Assembly: GCA_025766275.1 (NCBI GenBank)
Contig: JAFKAC010000184.1
Location: forward strand, 1-64,000
From: Lactarius indigo
Lineage: Eukaryota > Basidiomycota > Agaricomycetes > Russulales > Russulaceae
Reading direction: 5' to 3'
DNA length: 64,000 bases
Shown here: positions 22,241 to 34,799 of the stretch, in pieces
Numbering within the stretch: position 1 is the first letter of the stretch
Layout: every line of letters starts with the position of its first letter
Program-made: the position numbers and the translations under genes
Notes under the pieces: generated by a model
Databases searched by the model: none
Told to the model about the DNA's origin: nothing
What the model saw: the letters and a program-made list of their open reading frames with translations, nothing else

Positions 22241-24542
22241 TTACTGCGTTTGCTTGACCCGCTCTGTAGGCCGTGTTGAACACCCTGAGCGCCGAGTCTC
22301 AGGCTGTGCATTTATGGTGGGGTTGCTGACTTTTTGACGCTTGGGGGGACGAGTATCGGCAGCTGTGTCGGGAACTGGTCTATGAGTGGTAGATGCCTCG
22401 GCAGCTTGATCCGCCCTTGAGCTTCCTGTTGTAGAGTGGCGTTGTGTGATAATGCGAGGGCGAGGGCGAGTGTGAGGGGGTGCAGCGTTGGGTGGGTGCG
22501 GAGATGGATCTCGATCTCCCTGTCCCAGCTCCTCACACACCTCGGCACCATTTCCATGCCTTTGGCTGCTGGTGCTGTGGTGAGGGTGAGGCTTAAGGTG
22601 CGGAAAAAGATGGTAAGCATCTCCCATCAACACAAGGAGCTTACTTACATCGCTTGGACCCCCAGCGCTGTCTTCTTGGCCATTACCGTCAGCCCCCTCT
22701 TTGGTTAGAGCATTTCCATCTCCAGGGGTTTCTTCATCATTTCCTTGTGCCTGACGCCCCCAGACATCTCTCATCTTGAAACGGAATGGGATCTCGCCGG
22801 CAGCTTGCCTTTGCGTCCAGTGTTTGAGCAATGCATTGACATCCTCTTGGCGAATGTGATGGTACTGAGTGAGCGTAACACCGGCCGGCAGGTACTTGGA
22901 AAGGATGAAGTCACCTGGGGTCTCTTTCAGTCTGGCCCATGGGATTCTGCCCTTTCCCCCGCCCACGGCAATCTCTGATAAGTTCATAAGTGATAGGTCT
23001 ACTACAAGCTGTAGCTCACTTACTGTACGTCTCGCCCATGAACCTGCCGATGAGGTACTTCCTGTACATGAGACCCTCGCGTTCGATGGCTTCCCATCTC
23101 GGCAGCATGGGATACCCATTCTTGTCTATCACCAGCTTGATAATTGGCGTTGCATCCTTCCCTTTTCCCTCCTCTTCGCTGTCATTGCTAGCATGGACTC
23201 CTATAAAGGTGCCGCATTAGCACACTTCCCTTGAAGCAAAATAGACTCCCACCAAAGGACTCGGCAGTCCATCTTGAGAAGTCCTCGACCATTGGGTCCC
23301 TCTGCCAGTCTTTGTGTCGCGATTTGAAGGACGTTCCACCCAATTCGTTATTGATGTCATGGCTAGGTAATAGGTCGCTAGATTGTAAGTAGATAGAATT
23401 TGATACTCACAACATGATCGCCGGTTCGCCATCACTGTCGCAGTAGCCTGCTAATATGGCAACCCGTACACCATATTGGCGGTACATGGACTCAGAAAAA
23501 TCTCGCATGGTGTTGATACCATGTTTCCCAAACATCCTTGATAGGACTTAGTTACTTCCCACACGATAGAGTGCTTGGCATGCACGTACCGCTGCTGCTG
23601 CCGAGGGGGAGCCTGTTGCTCTGTCCATTTCTTCGCCTCCGCTCTGTACTTCACCCATGTATGTTCATCTAATCTCTGGCTGATCACCTTGATGGACTTT
23701 TTGTAGCAACCAAGGTAGGCTGCCGATCCCCGCTTCGACCCAGACATTTCGAGAGCCATCTTGTCAAGTTCCTTTCGGTGAACATCAACCAAAATGTCGT
23801 GATATGTCCATTTTCTGTGACAAAACTGGCATCGTCTTCGCTCCCGTCGGCACCTGTTATAAAGGAATCGGCGTACAAACTACGAAATATGAGAGCGGTG
23901 CAACATTGTTGAGGCTAAAGCAAACATACCATTTCTACGCCATCTCTATTGAAGCCCACGCCTTGTCACCAACTTTTCTTGATGCTGTCAACGGAAACTT
24001 GGATGATTTTGGACCGAGAATCTGGGTCGGCAGCTCGGAATGCAGCAATGTGCCTCTGCAATATGTCGGTTTGTTCATCTGTTAGTTCAATACTCTGGCT
24101 TGAGTGTGAAGCAATGTCAATGGAGGGCGTCTGTGTAAACAACAAGTGTACCCACCTCGCTTGACCCATACTATCACTTTCTTCGTTTCCGGGAGCTACA
24201 CCCTCTTGAGTGACCATGTCTAGATCGCCAGGTGCGATCGAATCCCTGTCCAAGGTCACATTTTAGCAGTCATACATTAGACCAGAATACACACCTCTCA
24301 TTTTCTGTGCTACCTCCCTCCTCATCATCGGTAGGAACGCCCCTTCGAGCGATGACATGTAAATCACCAGAGATGATTGACACCCTATCGAAAGATAAAT
24401 CTGAGCAGTTAGACTGCAGGCAAAAATTGTAGTCGCTGTCATCAGGGTCTTCAGAGTCTGAAGACTCAATGCCTGGCCCTTTGCGCTCAACCTCTTTGGT
24501 AGGCTTGGTAGGCTTTTTCATTTGTTTGCTGGTGTTCGGCAT
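22241..24542 (-). CDS. KDZ-element gene C: large accessory protein, probably with one nonsense codon
   Basis: A multi-exon gene starting MPNTSKQMKKPTKPTKEVERK, followed by an acidic region and the segment LTDEQTDILQRHIAAFRAAD, SRSKIIQVSVDSIKKSW. Later exons give HRKWTYHDILVDVHRKELDKM, GSAAYLGCYKKSIKVISQRLD, MFGKHGINTMRDFSESMYRQ, GYPMLPRWEAIEREGLMYRK, YLIGRFMGETY, then IPWARLKETPGDFILSKYLP and a Pro/Thr-rich tail ending RPTERVKQTQ. The layout matches uncharacterised proteins found in Agaricomycete transposons; no catalytic domain is recognised. After KKSW there is an in-frame TGA (23966-23968) before QGVGFNRDGVEM, where an Arg codon CGA would fit, so this copy may be inactive unless splicing avoids it. 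Confidence 0.65.
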
Positions 24543-24726
24543 CGGGAAGGTAGGTTTTTCAAGAGGGATAGACTTAAGGTCTAAAGGTTCGGCAGCTTTA
24601 AGGCATTATATCACGTGCCAACTTGTGCTCGGCAGCGTGGGATTGTTTATCGGGAGCTCAACTCCCACGGAATCCGCATGTATCGGCAGCTAATCATCTT
24701 CATTCAAGTCCCTTGACGCTGAGGAA

Positions 24727-26021
24727 ATGCAGGCTTTCCAGCTCCCTCAGACGTGCACACTCTCCCCCCTGAGTCTGTCCCATCTCTGTGCCGAATACCT
24801 CCGTGCTCAGTTCCAATACAAGTTAAACCAGCGCTCCTCTCAGCCAATCAGCGTTGCTAAGGCACCACGAGCTCCCTTGATGCTGCCGGTGCCTCTAATT
24901 TCAGAGCTGGATCGAATTGCACTCACTCTGGTGGATGCATTCATGAACCGTGGTTAGTGACACAGACTGGGCACTCAGACATATATCCTGAGACAATCCA
25001 AGCAGTGCAGATAAACTGGGATATTACACGTTATGCAGATAAGCTCCCAATGAAGCCAAACAATCCAGGAACCCAGGTGTCCAAGCAGAAAGAGGCCAGC
25101 CTGAAGAGGCAATATCCTCCGCTGGAGGGTACGGCAGCTGCCCTTACCATTTCAAGGCCCTGCATTGTCATTGACAACCAAGGAATGATATTGGCATGGC
25201 ATCTTCCTGGAATCTTGAATGATTCTCGGCAGGTAAGTTTACTCACCTTGTCCGATCACCGCATCAAATATAATGTATTTTAGGGTGAAATGATGGCAGC
25301 AACAGAGAAGCTACATTTTTTGTTGAGCAAGCATCAAAGTAGCACATCTTGGCGTGTTGATCCAGAAATATTTCCTTCAGGGCTAGAGGGCCTTCAGGGG
25401 GTGATCAACATATCACCTGCATGGTTCCAACAAGGACATGAGGTGAATTTTCTCTACCAGTAATGTTTTATCATTCAGCAGCTGATTTCAATTGAGATGG
25501 TACAACCACACCCCCAGGTCGGTGCGGCTTTGAGAAAGCCAGCTGTCTTGGACTGGCTAGATTGCATCACTCAATCCAATTCAATATTGAGTGCAATCCT
25601 GGCTGTCATTCATCCGGAGCTTTATAATACCGGTCAGGATACCTTCAAACGGCTAAGAGAATGTGCCGAGATCCAGCCACAGGATGTCCTCCGTCAATGG
25701 ACATCCGTTTTCAACGGCGTCTCTGTCATTTGTAATCGCCTCACGCCGCCACATCGGGACGGAAATTCCAGGAAACAATGGTATGATTTGCTGGCGTCTG
25801 TTGGGCGCTACCGAAATTGCAATTTGAGGCTGCCGGGAATTGGACTCTCGCTGGAGTATGGTCCTGGTTCAGTAGTTGGCCTGTTAGGGGGGACGCTGGA
25901 GCATGAAGTGCACAATTTTGAAGGAGAAAGAGTATGCTACGCATACTTCATGAGGGATAGAGTACATGAGTGGGCAGGGGTTCCAGGGAATTCTTGGATG
26001 AACATAGCCCACTATCAGTAA
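24727..26021 (+). CDS. TET/JBP-family 2-oxoglutarate/Fe(II) dioxygenase
   Basis: Predicted DNA dioxygenase that oxidises 5-methylcytosine in the nucleus. Exons: MQAFQLPQTCTLSPLSLSHL to AFMNR; AVQINWDITRYADKLPM to PCIVIDNQGMILAWHLPGIL and NDSRQ; GEMMAATEKLHFLLSKH to GLQGVINISPAWFQQGHE; VGAALRKPAVLDWLDCITQ to the stop. Introns are GT-AG with consistent phase. The double-stranded beta-helix core is clear: TPPHRDGNSRKQWYDLL supplies the Fe-binding His-x-Asp, SLEYGPGSVVGLLGGTLEHEV the distal His, and ERVCYAYFMRDRVHEW the Arg and closing strands. LPGIL, SPxWFQQGHE and YFMRDxVH are typical of fungal TET/JBP proteins. It lies 1.26 kb upstream of the transposase gene on the same strand. No lesion is seen. 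Family assignment is firm; activity on 5mC is inferred from studied fungal relatives. Confidence 0.85.
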
Positions 26022-27283
26022 CATAGCGACTGTCAAAGCTTTCTCCTATATATCTTTTCTTGACTTAGCAAGGCCAGAATTCGATACCACTAGCAATGGG
26101 AATCAGTGTAATAGGGCATGGCTATTATGGTATATCTATGATTTCGGCAGCTCACTGTCGGTGCAAGGTTTCACAAATATAAAGAAATATTGTTATTTTT
26201 GCGGCAGCTCACCAAACGTCTTGAACAGAAATGGTGATCCATAGTAAATTACAATCCCTCTCTATGAAAAATCTCTCTCAGCTCCCTCTCCTGAGCTGCC
26301 AGACAACACTCTATTTGGGGCATTACCAATGACATCTCATTCATTGGCTAGCTACTAACATCAGACCTGGGTGATGCTATGATATAGGGAAGATGTAGTT
26401 TCTGGATCTTCCTCCTTAACAGATACCCTTATCGCTGCAGGATCTGAGCTCTACACTGCTAGGAAACTACATCAGCATATTTGGGCATACCCCCCATGGC
26501 GGATCCATGGCTTCGGTAGCTCATTTGTTAGTACGATATTTTGCAGATACAACATTATATTGTTTTTCGGTAGATCAGTAAATGTCTCTGGAGCGATAAT
26601 TCCTGGTAATTGTCCCTCAGCCAAGTCAAACTGTTTGCCATCTTAATGGGGTGTACTCATGTCACACTCCTAGAGACCATACTATCGAGCCTTGTCTCAA
26701 TCACAAGAGAAATATCTTGTTTTTTGTCAAGACAGACGGCATCTGTGTTATCTCTGTGTTATATTGCCGAGGCTGCCGAGATGGTAATATGGTCTAGTAC
26801 ACTTTCGGTAGCTACCAATCAACCAAATGGTAGAAACCCTAAAATAATGACAGACACTGCTGCCAGGTACCTTGAGAAGGCACACTTTTGCATAAACAGA
26901 ACTGTTGACCCCAAATTTGTGCTTCACAGTTGAGGATGAACGAAGCAACATGCTATCAAAGGGTATCTCATGTCATATACAATAGATAAAATATGTGCTA
27001 CATGAGAGAACAGCCTGAAGTGGTTTAAGTAGTTGCCGATAGTAGTGTAAGTGACCACAGGTCCAGTCCAGTCCAGTTTAACAGCACAAAGTGGTTTGAT
27101 TGGCTGCCAAACCTGGTTTATCTAAGCTACCGACAGTAGCGTGAGTGACCACAGGTCAAGTCCGGACCGCAAAATCCACAGACGCAATACCCAGCCAGCC
27201 AAAGCTGCCGACAGGTTAATTGGAGGCGCTGCTTCTTCAGGGACATATACTGCAACACACGACACATCCATTCTTAGTTTCCC
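26022..27283. other. Non-coding spacer before the KDZ transposase gene
   Basis: 1.26 kb between the dioxygenase and the transposase. It holds many TCGGCAGCTC-like motifs (for example near 26145, 26200 and 26770) and degenerate TCGGTAGCTC forms. An open frame at about 26610-26933 has no recognisable feature and I do not call it. It is likely the promoter region of the transposase. Confidence 0.45.
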
Positions 27284-30200
27284 ATGGCACGCAAGGGTGT
27301 GAAGGCATCCAAATTCCTCCACAGAAAGTCTAAGGCTAAGGTGATTGAGTGGGTGTCCCGAGAAGGCTCCCGAGGAACCAGAAATATCCCGGTAGAAGTA
27401 GGCACCTCAACAAATCTGCCGACACCAAGACAAGATGCTGGCAGAATGGAGATAGACAACCATGGGGCAATATTGGATGAAACCGACCCTGTGTCCATGG
27501 ATGTTGATGAGACAATCTGGATAGAGGAGCCATTCATACCTGAACAGACGAGAGTGGGTTTGCATCCATGCCCTTCTCCAATAGTATTTTACATGTTCTC
27601 CCAGTCCCAGCACATATACATGGAAGAATTTATTCCTAGGATTGGCCCCTACTTGCGTTGCCTCCTCAACTCTGAGGGTGTCCCAGCTATGACAATGTGC
27701 CAGGGCTGCATGTCTGCCCCATTTGAGTGGAGATGTACCGACTGCTTCCCTGCTCTGGTGCTCTGCAAGGAGTGCTGCCGAAAATCACATAACCGGCTTC
27801 CGTTCCACAGGGTTCAGAAGTGGACAGGGAAATACTTCATGCCGTCGTGGTTGCGGGAGGTTGGGATATGCTTGCGTCTTGGGCACTCTGGGGATTTGTG
27901 CCCAATTCAAAGTGTGCGTTGCCAACCCTTTTATTTTTTAAATCTCATTCCAAAAAATACAGTCACAGAGGTGCTATGATGCTGACGAAGACTGCCAGGT
28001 CGGTAGCCACAGAGAGTATCATGCAGCTGCCGACCTTGGCTTCGACAGTCCAAAACCTGGGTGTCATGATAAAGAGGGAAATCAAATAATAACTGTCATT
28101 GATAGGTCTGGAATCCACGAGATTGGCGTCAGCTGGTGCTTCTGCCCTGAAGCTCCCGAGCACGACATGCAGTTGATGATGGCAGGGCTCTTTCCAGCCA
28201 CATTTCACAACCCAAAGACAGCATTTACCTTCCGGGTGCTAGAAGACTTCCATTTGGACAATCTTGAATGCAAGACGACTCCAAGCCAATTTTTCAGTTG
28301 CCTAAGGAGACTCACAAATGATGAGTTTCCAAATTCAGTGCCGGTAAGAGAACTTAGCACATCTGCCGATAGCAGACTAATCGGCAGCTTTAGGACCGAT
28401 ATCGGGAGCTGCTGAGGGTCTCCCGGCAGTGGAGAGTACTCATTTCCCGGAAGAGATTCGGTTTCGGGTATGGGGAGAATGAAGAACAGAAGCCGGGATC
28501 AACAGCTATATTCTGTGCTTTGTGTGCACAACCTGGAATCAACCTCCCCGAGGATTGGAGAGAGTTTGAAAATAGGTGTGTCAATAGTCTTCGGTACCTA
28601 GTAACTGCCGACATATTACTTTAGCAAAACCCTTTTCATGCGGGGCTTCATGATGGATGGGAACTTCCAGGCAGAGCACATGAAGATGAGGAATCCCGAG
28701 AATGACATTCCACTCTCTGAAGGTACAGGATTCATGGTCAGTCAAAAGTCATATGAATTGCACCTGAAATCGGCAGTTGAGAGGCGGCAGGTAAGCACTA
28801 TCTCTGGTATTTCGGCAGGGGAGGGTTGACACTTGAGCAGAGATCGACATGCCATGACCACCGTGCAGTAAATAATGTAAACAAGCACGGCGGACACCTT
28901 GAATCGACTGGAATTGGTGCCACTGCGTGCATTCATGGGGCTTTTGTGCCCGATTCTGTTGTTGACTTTCAAAAGGGAGAAGCGTGAGTTCTTATATCTA
29001 TCTGCATACAATGAGTGAAAATCAACCCTCCAAAAGCCAGAAGAATATGGACTATTCCATATTCAAGGCCCTAAACTTCAATATGGAGGGGATAGAGGCC
29101 GCCCTCATCTGCTATGATGTCATGTGTCAATGGAGTGTTCATATGAAGGAGAGGGTTATCGGCAGCAACTATCTCAAACTTCCTGACAGCCTGGAGCTCA
29201 GGTTGGGCATTGGTCTTTTTCATATCCATGGGCATCAAGATACCTGCCTAGCTAGGTATTCGCCCAGCTTCATCAAAGGAGGCCGACAAATAGATGGCGA
29301 GACCATCGAAACACTTTGGGCTCCACTCAATGAGATCTCCAGAAGTACGAGGGGGATGTCAACATCGCATCGCAGGGAGGTCATAGATGACCATATGAAT
29401 GACTCAAATTGGAAGAAGCTTATTGACCTAGGCAAGTTCCCTCCTACAGATACCACATCAGTGCTTACGTGGGTTGGGTAGTCAATGCTGTGTCTAGACG
29501 CTACCGAAAGGCACTTTCGGGAGCCACAATCAGCACGGCAGCATTTGAGTCCATAAATGTATTGGCAAGTACGGAGAGTGTTGAGGCTTGGAGCGCCGAA
29601 GAGGAGTATGCACAAAGGGAGCGAGGTCATGACGTCAAAGTCATGGACATCTATGACATCAAGAGGAAACAATGTGGGTACAATTACTCTATGATATGTT
29701 TGCCTGACATCAGGTTTCAGTCCCATCGCGTGCAGAGATACTTCTTGAATTGACACAGAAGGAGACTGAGGGCTCTAGCCATAAGGGACATGCTGTATGG
29801 CTTAGCAGTGGATTGAAGATTCAGGAGTCACAGTAGGATTCTCGGCACCTTCTCCAGTGAGACATCTGATCGTGATTTCACAAAAAACATAGGTTATCCC
29901 TTCAAGCACTGGTGAGGAAGATTGGATCCCATCCAACACCAGATCAACAGAGGGATATTACCTTGAAGCGTGCCCGACTCCAAGAAAGAGTTGACGCATT
30001 CCAAAAGCAGGCAGCTAACATTCTTCAAGACCCCCACGACAGCGGAGATGACTACTGGGACAATGCCCCAAGAAGAGAAACCTATATTGGTGTAGAATTT
30101 GATGGCACTGATGAAGGAGAAGACGATGAGGATTGCACTTCATCTGCCGAAGAACATGATCAAATGGAGTTTCCAGGAAATTGCTCTACCAATGGCAGTG

Positions 30201-31027
30201 TGGATGCAGAGTATATCTTGTTGCATCTTCCTTCACATCTTGGACGTGACTGGTGTGATGGAAATTCTGCCGAAGCCCTGGCGAAGGCAGAAATACATCT
30301 ACGGGAGGGACAACTGAACGATTCCCTACATCACATTCGCATCTCCCTAGGCCACAAATCTTATCTGTTCAGACAGGATGTTCGTCCGGCACGTACACAA
30401 AGACTCAAAACACACGCTTGGGCAGAAGTACATGCTGCCGAGTCAACAGTTCAGCATCATGCCCGGGTGTATATTCGTGCCCGGCAGGCAATGGTAAACC
30501 TTGGAGCCGGCACCTCTCTCCTTGATCGATACAAAGTCTTGAGGCGCCAGGACTTGAGTGTCAAGACAAGTGTAATTGCCCCTCATGTACGTGGCCAGCG
30601 GAATAAATCATTGCCCTGGTTTTGGACAATGGACATTCAGAGAGATGCCGACATTGGGGAATGGATGGAAGACTGTGCGTAGCTCTCTGTTCACACACAC
30701 TCAAACAATATAACGCTCTATACAGTCTACCGAGTACATTGGCTTCGGGCAAAAGCTCAAAAGATGCGATGGATAGAAGAACTTCAGTGTCTTCAAGTTG
30801 AGATGGAGTCCGCTGTCAGGTTTTTTAGGCATCAAGAGCAATTTTGGCAAGCAAAGCAGGAGCTCCTTGAGCCCCAGTCACAGTCAGGGCATGCTGCGTG
30901 GGCAGCCAAACAGAGTGCAATGTGGTGCTCGATGGCTATTCAGGCAGAGTCCAGGTTTACTGCTTTACTCAGGAGTAATCCGCCTCCTGAGTTTGCTAAA
31001 GTTCTACGGCTGCAACCAAGTAGATGA
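27284..31027 (+). CDS. KDZ transposase with CxC2 zinc domain
   Basis: The element's transposase. An N-terminal basic segment (MARKGVKASKFLHRKSKAKV) is followed by the CxC2 cysteine cluster (MCQGC, RCTDC, LCKECCRKSH, about 27695-27800). Then come FFSCLRRLTNDEFPN, DRYRELLRVSRQWRVL, FMMDGNFQAEHMKMRNP and CHDHRAVNNVNK. The KDZ catalytic core holds ALICYDVMCQW (catalytic Asp), GIGLFHIHGHQDTCLARYSP, GGRQIDGETIETLWAPLNEI (Asp-Gly-Glu and Glu) and SRSTRGMSTSHRREVIDDHM. The C-terminal half is helical and ends LRSNPPPEFAKVLRLQPSR. I could join about ten exons in frame, one intron probably of the GC-AG type (at about 29432). No stop or frameshift was found, so it is potentially functional. Confidence 0.9.
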
Positions 31028-31525
31028 GTTTAATAACTTTCGCATAGCGCTGCCGATTAGCTATCGGTAGTCAGTGGGAGCTTAAAACTACAATTCCTTT
31101 AGAAATAAATCTGTTTCATTCCCTCATTTACAATTAGGCCTGCTATATAGTCTCCAACGGAAAGTCAGAGTTATCTCTATAAAGGGAAACAGATTGGATG
31201 TTTTGCTTCACTGCAGCTAGCCATGAGTCACCGGTAGGTGTTTGTGGCTTGGGCTGCCGGTGGAGGGTCTCTGCTAACGACATTCTATTAGCACATAGCT
31301 GGCGGGAGGGCTGCCGATATATGGGCTTGTGACAGGCATGTGCCACAGGCATTTCCTCACACAAGCAACAGAAACTTCAAATGGAGATGTCTCGGAGTCA
31401 TGTGCATGATGCAGCATGGGCGTATACTCACTTAAGATCATCAGCACTCATCGGCAGCTCCCGAAGGCAGCTTCTTAAGCATAGAGATTCCATTCCATTT
31501 GCACATCAATTCACATCCGCATACC
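31028..31525. other. Spacer with TCGGCAGC motifs
   Basis: 500 bp between the transposase gene and the next small gene. It has no supported ORF, but several GCTGCCGAT/ATCGGCAGCT motifs (31050, 31255, 31310, 31452). Confidence 0.4.
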
Positions 31526-32203
31526 ATGTCCACTGAAATCGGCACCTCCATACTAGACGCTGCACTCGCCTACATTGGCCAGAGAATATCCATTATCCTT
31601 CTCAAACCTGCCGATATTGACAAAAACTATATCGGCAGCTTACACAAGGAAGTGGTAAGCATTACTCAATGTGCTAGGAATATCTTTTCACCAGAAATTG
31701 GACTTAGCTTGCTGCTGTATGGATTATTGGCCTTCTGTCGTCTAGCGGCAGCTCCCCTCAAGTGCCAGAGTCGGTCAGGATTGCCTTTCGTGGGTTTTCA
31801 GACATTAGGAACCCAGGGTCCTATATGGCTCCCGAAGCAAACCAGCAGCTAGAGGGAATGTTCCAGGCAGCTGGCATTCCTCAATTTAATTTTACAGAGT
31901 GGTGGAAATTTGAAGGGGAGACAATGAAAGAACCATTCGATGTCCGTGAGGAGGTAGTAGTGGGGTTGCTGCGTGCTCTAGAGATGGTATGTACCTCGTT
32001 TCATTTACTGATCCACAAATTAACCAGTGCTGTAGCAGGAAGCTAGCACGCAACTTCGCGCTAGAATAGTAGGGAAATTCAAAGAAGCACAGGAACTGGT
32101 CAAGGAAATTGAGAACCAGGTTAATTCCCTTTACGATATGATCTCCAATGGTTTTGAGAGTCTTGAGGGAGAGGCCTCTCGTTTGGAAGAAAACATGGGT
32201 TAA
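31526..32203 (+). CDS. KDZ-element small helical protein
   Basis: Three exons: MSTEIGTSILDAALAYIGQR to GSLHKEV; a middle exon with DIRNPGSYMAPEANQQLEGM, FQAAGIPQFNFTEWWKFEGE and VVVGLLRALEM; and a last exon with ARNFA, FKEAQELVKEIENQVNSLYD, MISNGFESLEGEASRLEENM and the stop. The C-terminus is a probable coiled coil. No family is recognised. It follows the transposase on the same strand and is likely a cargo or accessory gene. Confidence 0.5.
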
Positions 32204-32238
32204 TGAGAATTATATTTCTATGTCTTCGTGAAAATCAA

Positions 32239-32751
32239 CTACAGTTTTCCATCCCCCCCTGCTAAGACATCTACCAAAACCATCTCATTTTCCAAATCAC
32301 TCAAAAGGTCTTCCAATTTTTCTTTCCTTATCACCTTCCACTTTTTCAGGAAGCCAGCATTAGATCTGGCTTTTGAAAGCCATTCCGCAGAAACACCCTT
32401 TGGAGGGTCCTGTGTTGTGTTAGCTTCGGCAGATCAGATGACATTCCAAATCACCTTATCTATGAGCTTTTGAATCACAGGTTGTAAGAGCACCACATTT
32501 TTTGGGACCTCACTAAAACCTCCGTTGGAGGGCCCTGTCATTTCCCTCTGATGTCGACCTGCATCAGAATCTGTTTCACTGAGGAATGAAACACCCTTCC
32601 AGAATTCAGAGCGCATCTACAGGCATTGGTTTAGTGCCCTGGTTAGGCATTAGTTTGATCCACACACTGCCTCCTTAAAGTTGTTCTCCTCTAACTCAGA
32701 GACATGCTTTTGTATCTCTGAATCGTTTCCCTGCATGGTAGATGGAAGCAT
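32239..32751 (-). pseudogene. KDZ-element small gene with in-frame TGA
   Basis: The minus strand reads MLPSTMQGNDSEIQKHVSEL-EENNFKEA, a short intron (GTGTGT...CTGTAG), then MRSEFWKGVSFLSETDSDAG and LQPVIQKLIDKVIWNVI. After that come an in-frame TGA (32434-32436) and a continuing open frame SAEANTTQDPPKGVSAEWLS to LSDLENEMVLVDVL. The continuing part keeps a coding look (charged, helical), so the TGA is probably a mutation, although an end of the gene there or an unusual intron cannot be excluded. No domain is recognised. Confidence 0.4.
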
Positions 32752-32764
32752 GTTTCAGCGACAC

Positions 32765-33197
32765 AATCAGGTGCTGCCGATAAGCTCGCAGTGACCCAAT
32801 AAGTTTCTGCCGATAAACTTACAATGGCCCAATCAGGTGCCGCCGATAAGCTCGCGGTGGCCTATCAGTTGCTGCCCATAAACCTGTTGCTGCTGATCAA
32901 GTTGCAGTGGCCCAATCAAGTGCTACCGATAAAATTACAATGGCCCAATCAGGTGCTGCCGATAAACTTGCACCAGCCTAATTAGGTGATGCCGATAAAC
33001 TTTGCGGTAGCCCAATAGCCCAATCAGGTGCTGCCGATAAGCTCATGGCAGCCTAATCAGATAATGGCCATAAGCTTGCCATGGCCCAATCAGCAACTTT
33101 TGATATATTTGGAATGGTCCAGTCAGGTGCTACCAATAAGCTTGTAGCAGCCTACCCGGTGATGCAATAAACTCATAGCTGCCCAATCAGACGCTGC
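32765..33197. repeat. ~33-bp minisatellite built on GCTGCCGATAA
   Basis: About 12 degenerate units of the form AATCAGGTGCTGCCGATAA followed by CTTGCAGTGGCCC. Each has one GCTGCCGA-type core, so this is a dense internal cluster of the motif that is scattered over the rest of the KDZ element. Confidence 0.75.
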
Positions 33198-33362
33198 TAG
33201 GAGAAATGCTGTGATGGCCTGTATTATATACCCACACTAGCTGCCGACAGAACCTGAACGCTCTGATAGGACAGTTGACAATATATCTGCATGGGCCATG
33301 ATTACAGACCTGCATATGCGCTCTGTACTGCCTCCCCCTGGATCTACTACCAGCTCTATTCC

Positions 33363-34749
33363 ATGTCAACATCCATGCTCGGTCTAACCAAAGATGAACA
33401 AACTCTTCACCACCATGCCGCTATGCTCAAAAATGGGCTAGAAGCATACCGCACATGCACACACCAAGATGAAATAAAGTGGAAGAATTTATTGAGAGCA
33501 CGCTTGGTATCCTAGTGTGCTTTCCATCTGCTTCTACAAGCTAAGCTCAGATATTTCTAGAGAGAATCGATGAACTATTTTGTTGATGCGAATACAAGAA
33601 GTCCCACACCTCCCCGTGTTCACCCACTCCTATTGAGCCTTGCTTTGATGTTCAACGAGTCTGAAACCTCCCTGAACATGAGAGCTGTCTCTGAGGATAA
33701 TCCAAAGGTGTTAAGTAGCAACTATTATACTTCACCCAAAGATCTTCCACCGCTGGACATACATCTACCTGGTCAAAATGGTACGGTACTGTTCTCTGAT
33801 GTTCATGGGTCTCTACTTACATCGGCAGCTTCCTGTGGCGAATGTATGGTACCTAAGCTTCAAGAAGGTTCGGCGATGGTAAGCAATGTAGCAATGAGTA
33901 TCCCGTCGGCAGCTTCCGTTCTGGAATCTATGGCACCTGAACCTCAAGACGATTCAACAGAGGTTGACCATTCAATAGTCACTATTCCTAGCAATGGGAA
34001 GAAGCAGCAGTGTGCTGCTGGTGGCGGTCTTCGGAGTGAGTCCCATATTTTATCCCACAGATGCACTGAGAAATAAAATTGCTGCCGAAGAAATTGTCAC
34101 AAGATCGGCAGAAAAACAGAAAGCTGCCGATGACTGTACTAAAGCAATCACCGGTACTATGCCAAAGAGACAAGATAATGGAAACGTAAGTGATTGGATT
34201 GAAACATAAAGCTGGCCCAAAGATCCAAGATCTATTATTCCTGCAGGTTCTACACGACACTCCAAATACCTGTAGTTCAAAGGTAGCTAGGCTACGAGAT
34301 AAAGCCAAGGGTAAGATGGCTAAGCACACAAACCCGCCAAAGGGAGATGGGCCAAATGTCAGGGACGAGGGGAAGCAGTCCAAGACAGTGTTTATAAAGG
34401 ACAAGCCTTCGCCCCAAGAAGAGAATGCCAATGAAAGCAGGGAGGAAGGCAATGAGCCAGCAATCTCATGTGTGTTCACTGAAGTTTACATCTGGTTTTA
34501 CACTCATCGTGCATACTGTCAGTTCGAGGCGAAGACAACAATAGTGTCGTCAGAGACCTAGAAAAAGAGGTCCAGGCTCTGAAAAGTAGATGCGAGGGGC
34601 AAGACAAGATGATTGAGGACCTGAAATCGAGATGTGAGACACATGAGAGGGTCCTTGAGATGCTTCGGCAGGAAATTGTGCAGCTTCATGACGGCCAGAA
34701 GACTCTAAATACCATGTATGATGGAAAGAGCTATGATCTCATGCCATAA
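33363..34749 (+). CDS. KDZ-element coiled-coil protein
   Basis: Exons: MSTSMLGLTKDEQTLHHHAA to KNLLRAR; then RESMNYFVDANTRSPTPPRV, a Ser/Pro-rich region and two similar segments around SAASCGECMVPKLQEGSAMV and SAASVLESMAPEPQDDSTEV. Next come NKIAAEEIVTRSAEKQKAAD, VLHDTPNTCSSKVARLRDKA, and a last exon with VRDLEKEVQALKSRCEGQDK, MIEDLKSRCETHERVLEMLR and the stop after SYDLMP. The C-terminal 60 residues form a clear coiled coil. The two SAAS repeats are encoded by ATCGGCAGCT-type motifs. No family is recognised. It is the last gene before the right array. Confidence 0.5.
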
Positions 34750-34799
34750 CTATAGTTCAAGTAGACCCTGTGGCTATTGCGAGTGTAATCAGGTTCATC

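Noticed and set aside
26610..26933. Open frame MSLSQVKLFAILMGCTHVTL
   Set aside because: No domain, no matching splice context, and it lies in the motif-rich spacer before the transposase gene.
32765..33197. CRISPR-like regular repeats
   Set aside because: Units are degenerate, contiguous and without unique spacers, and the genome is eukaryotic; this is a minisatellite.
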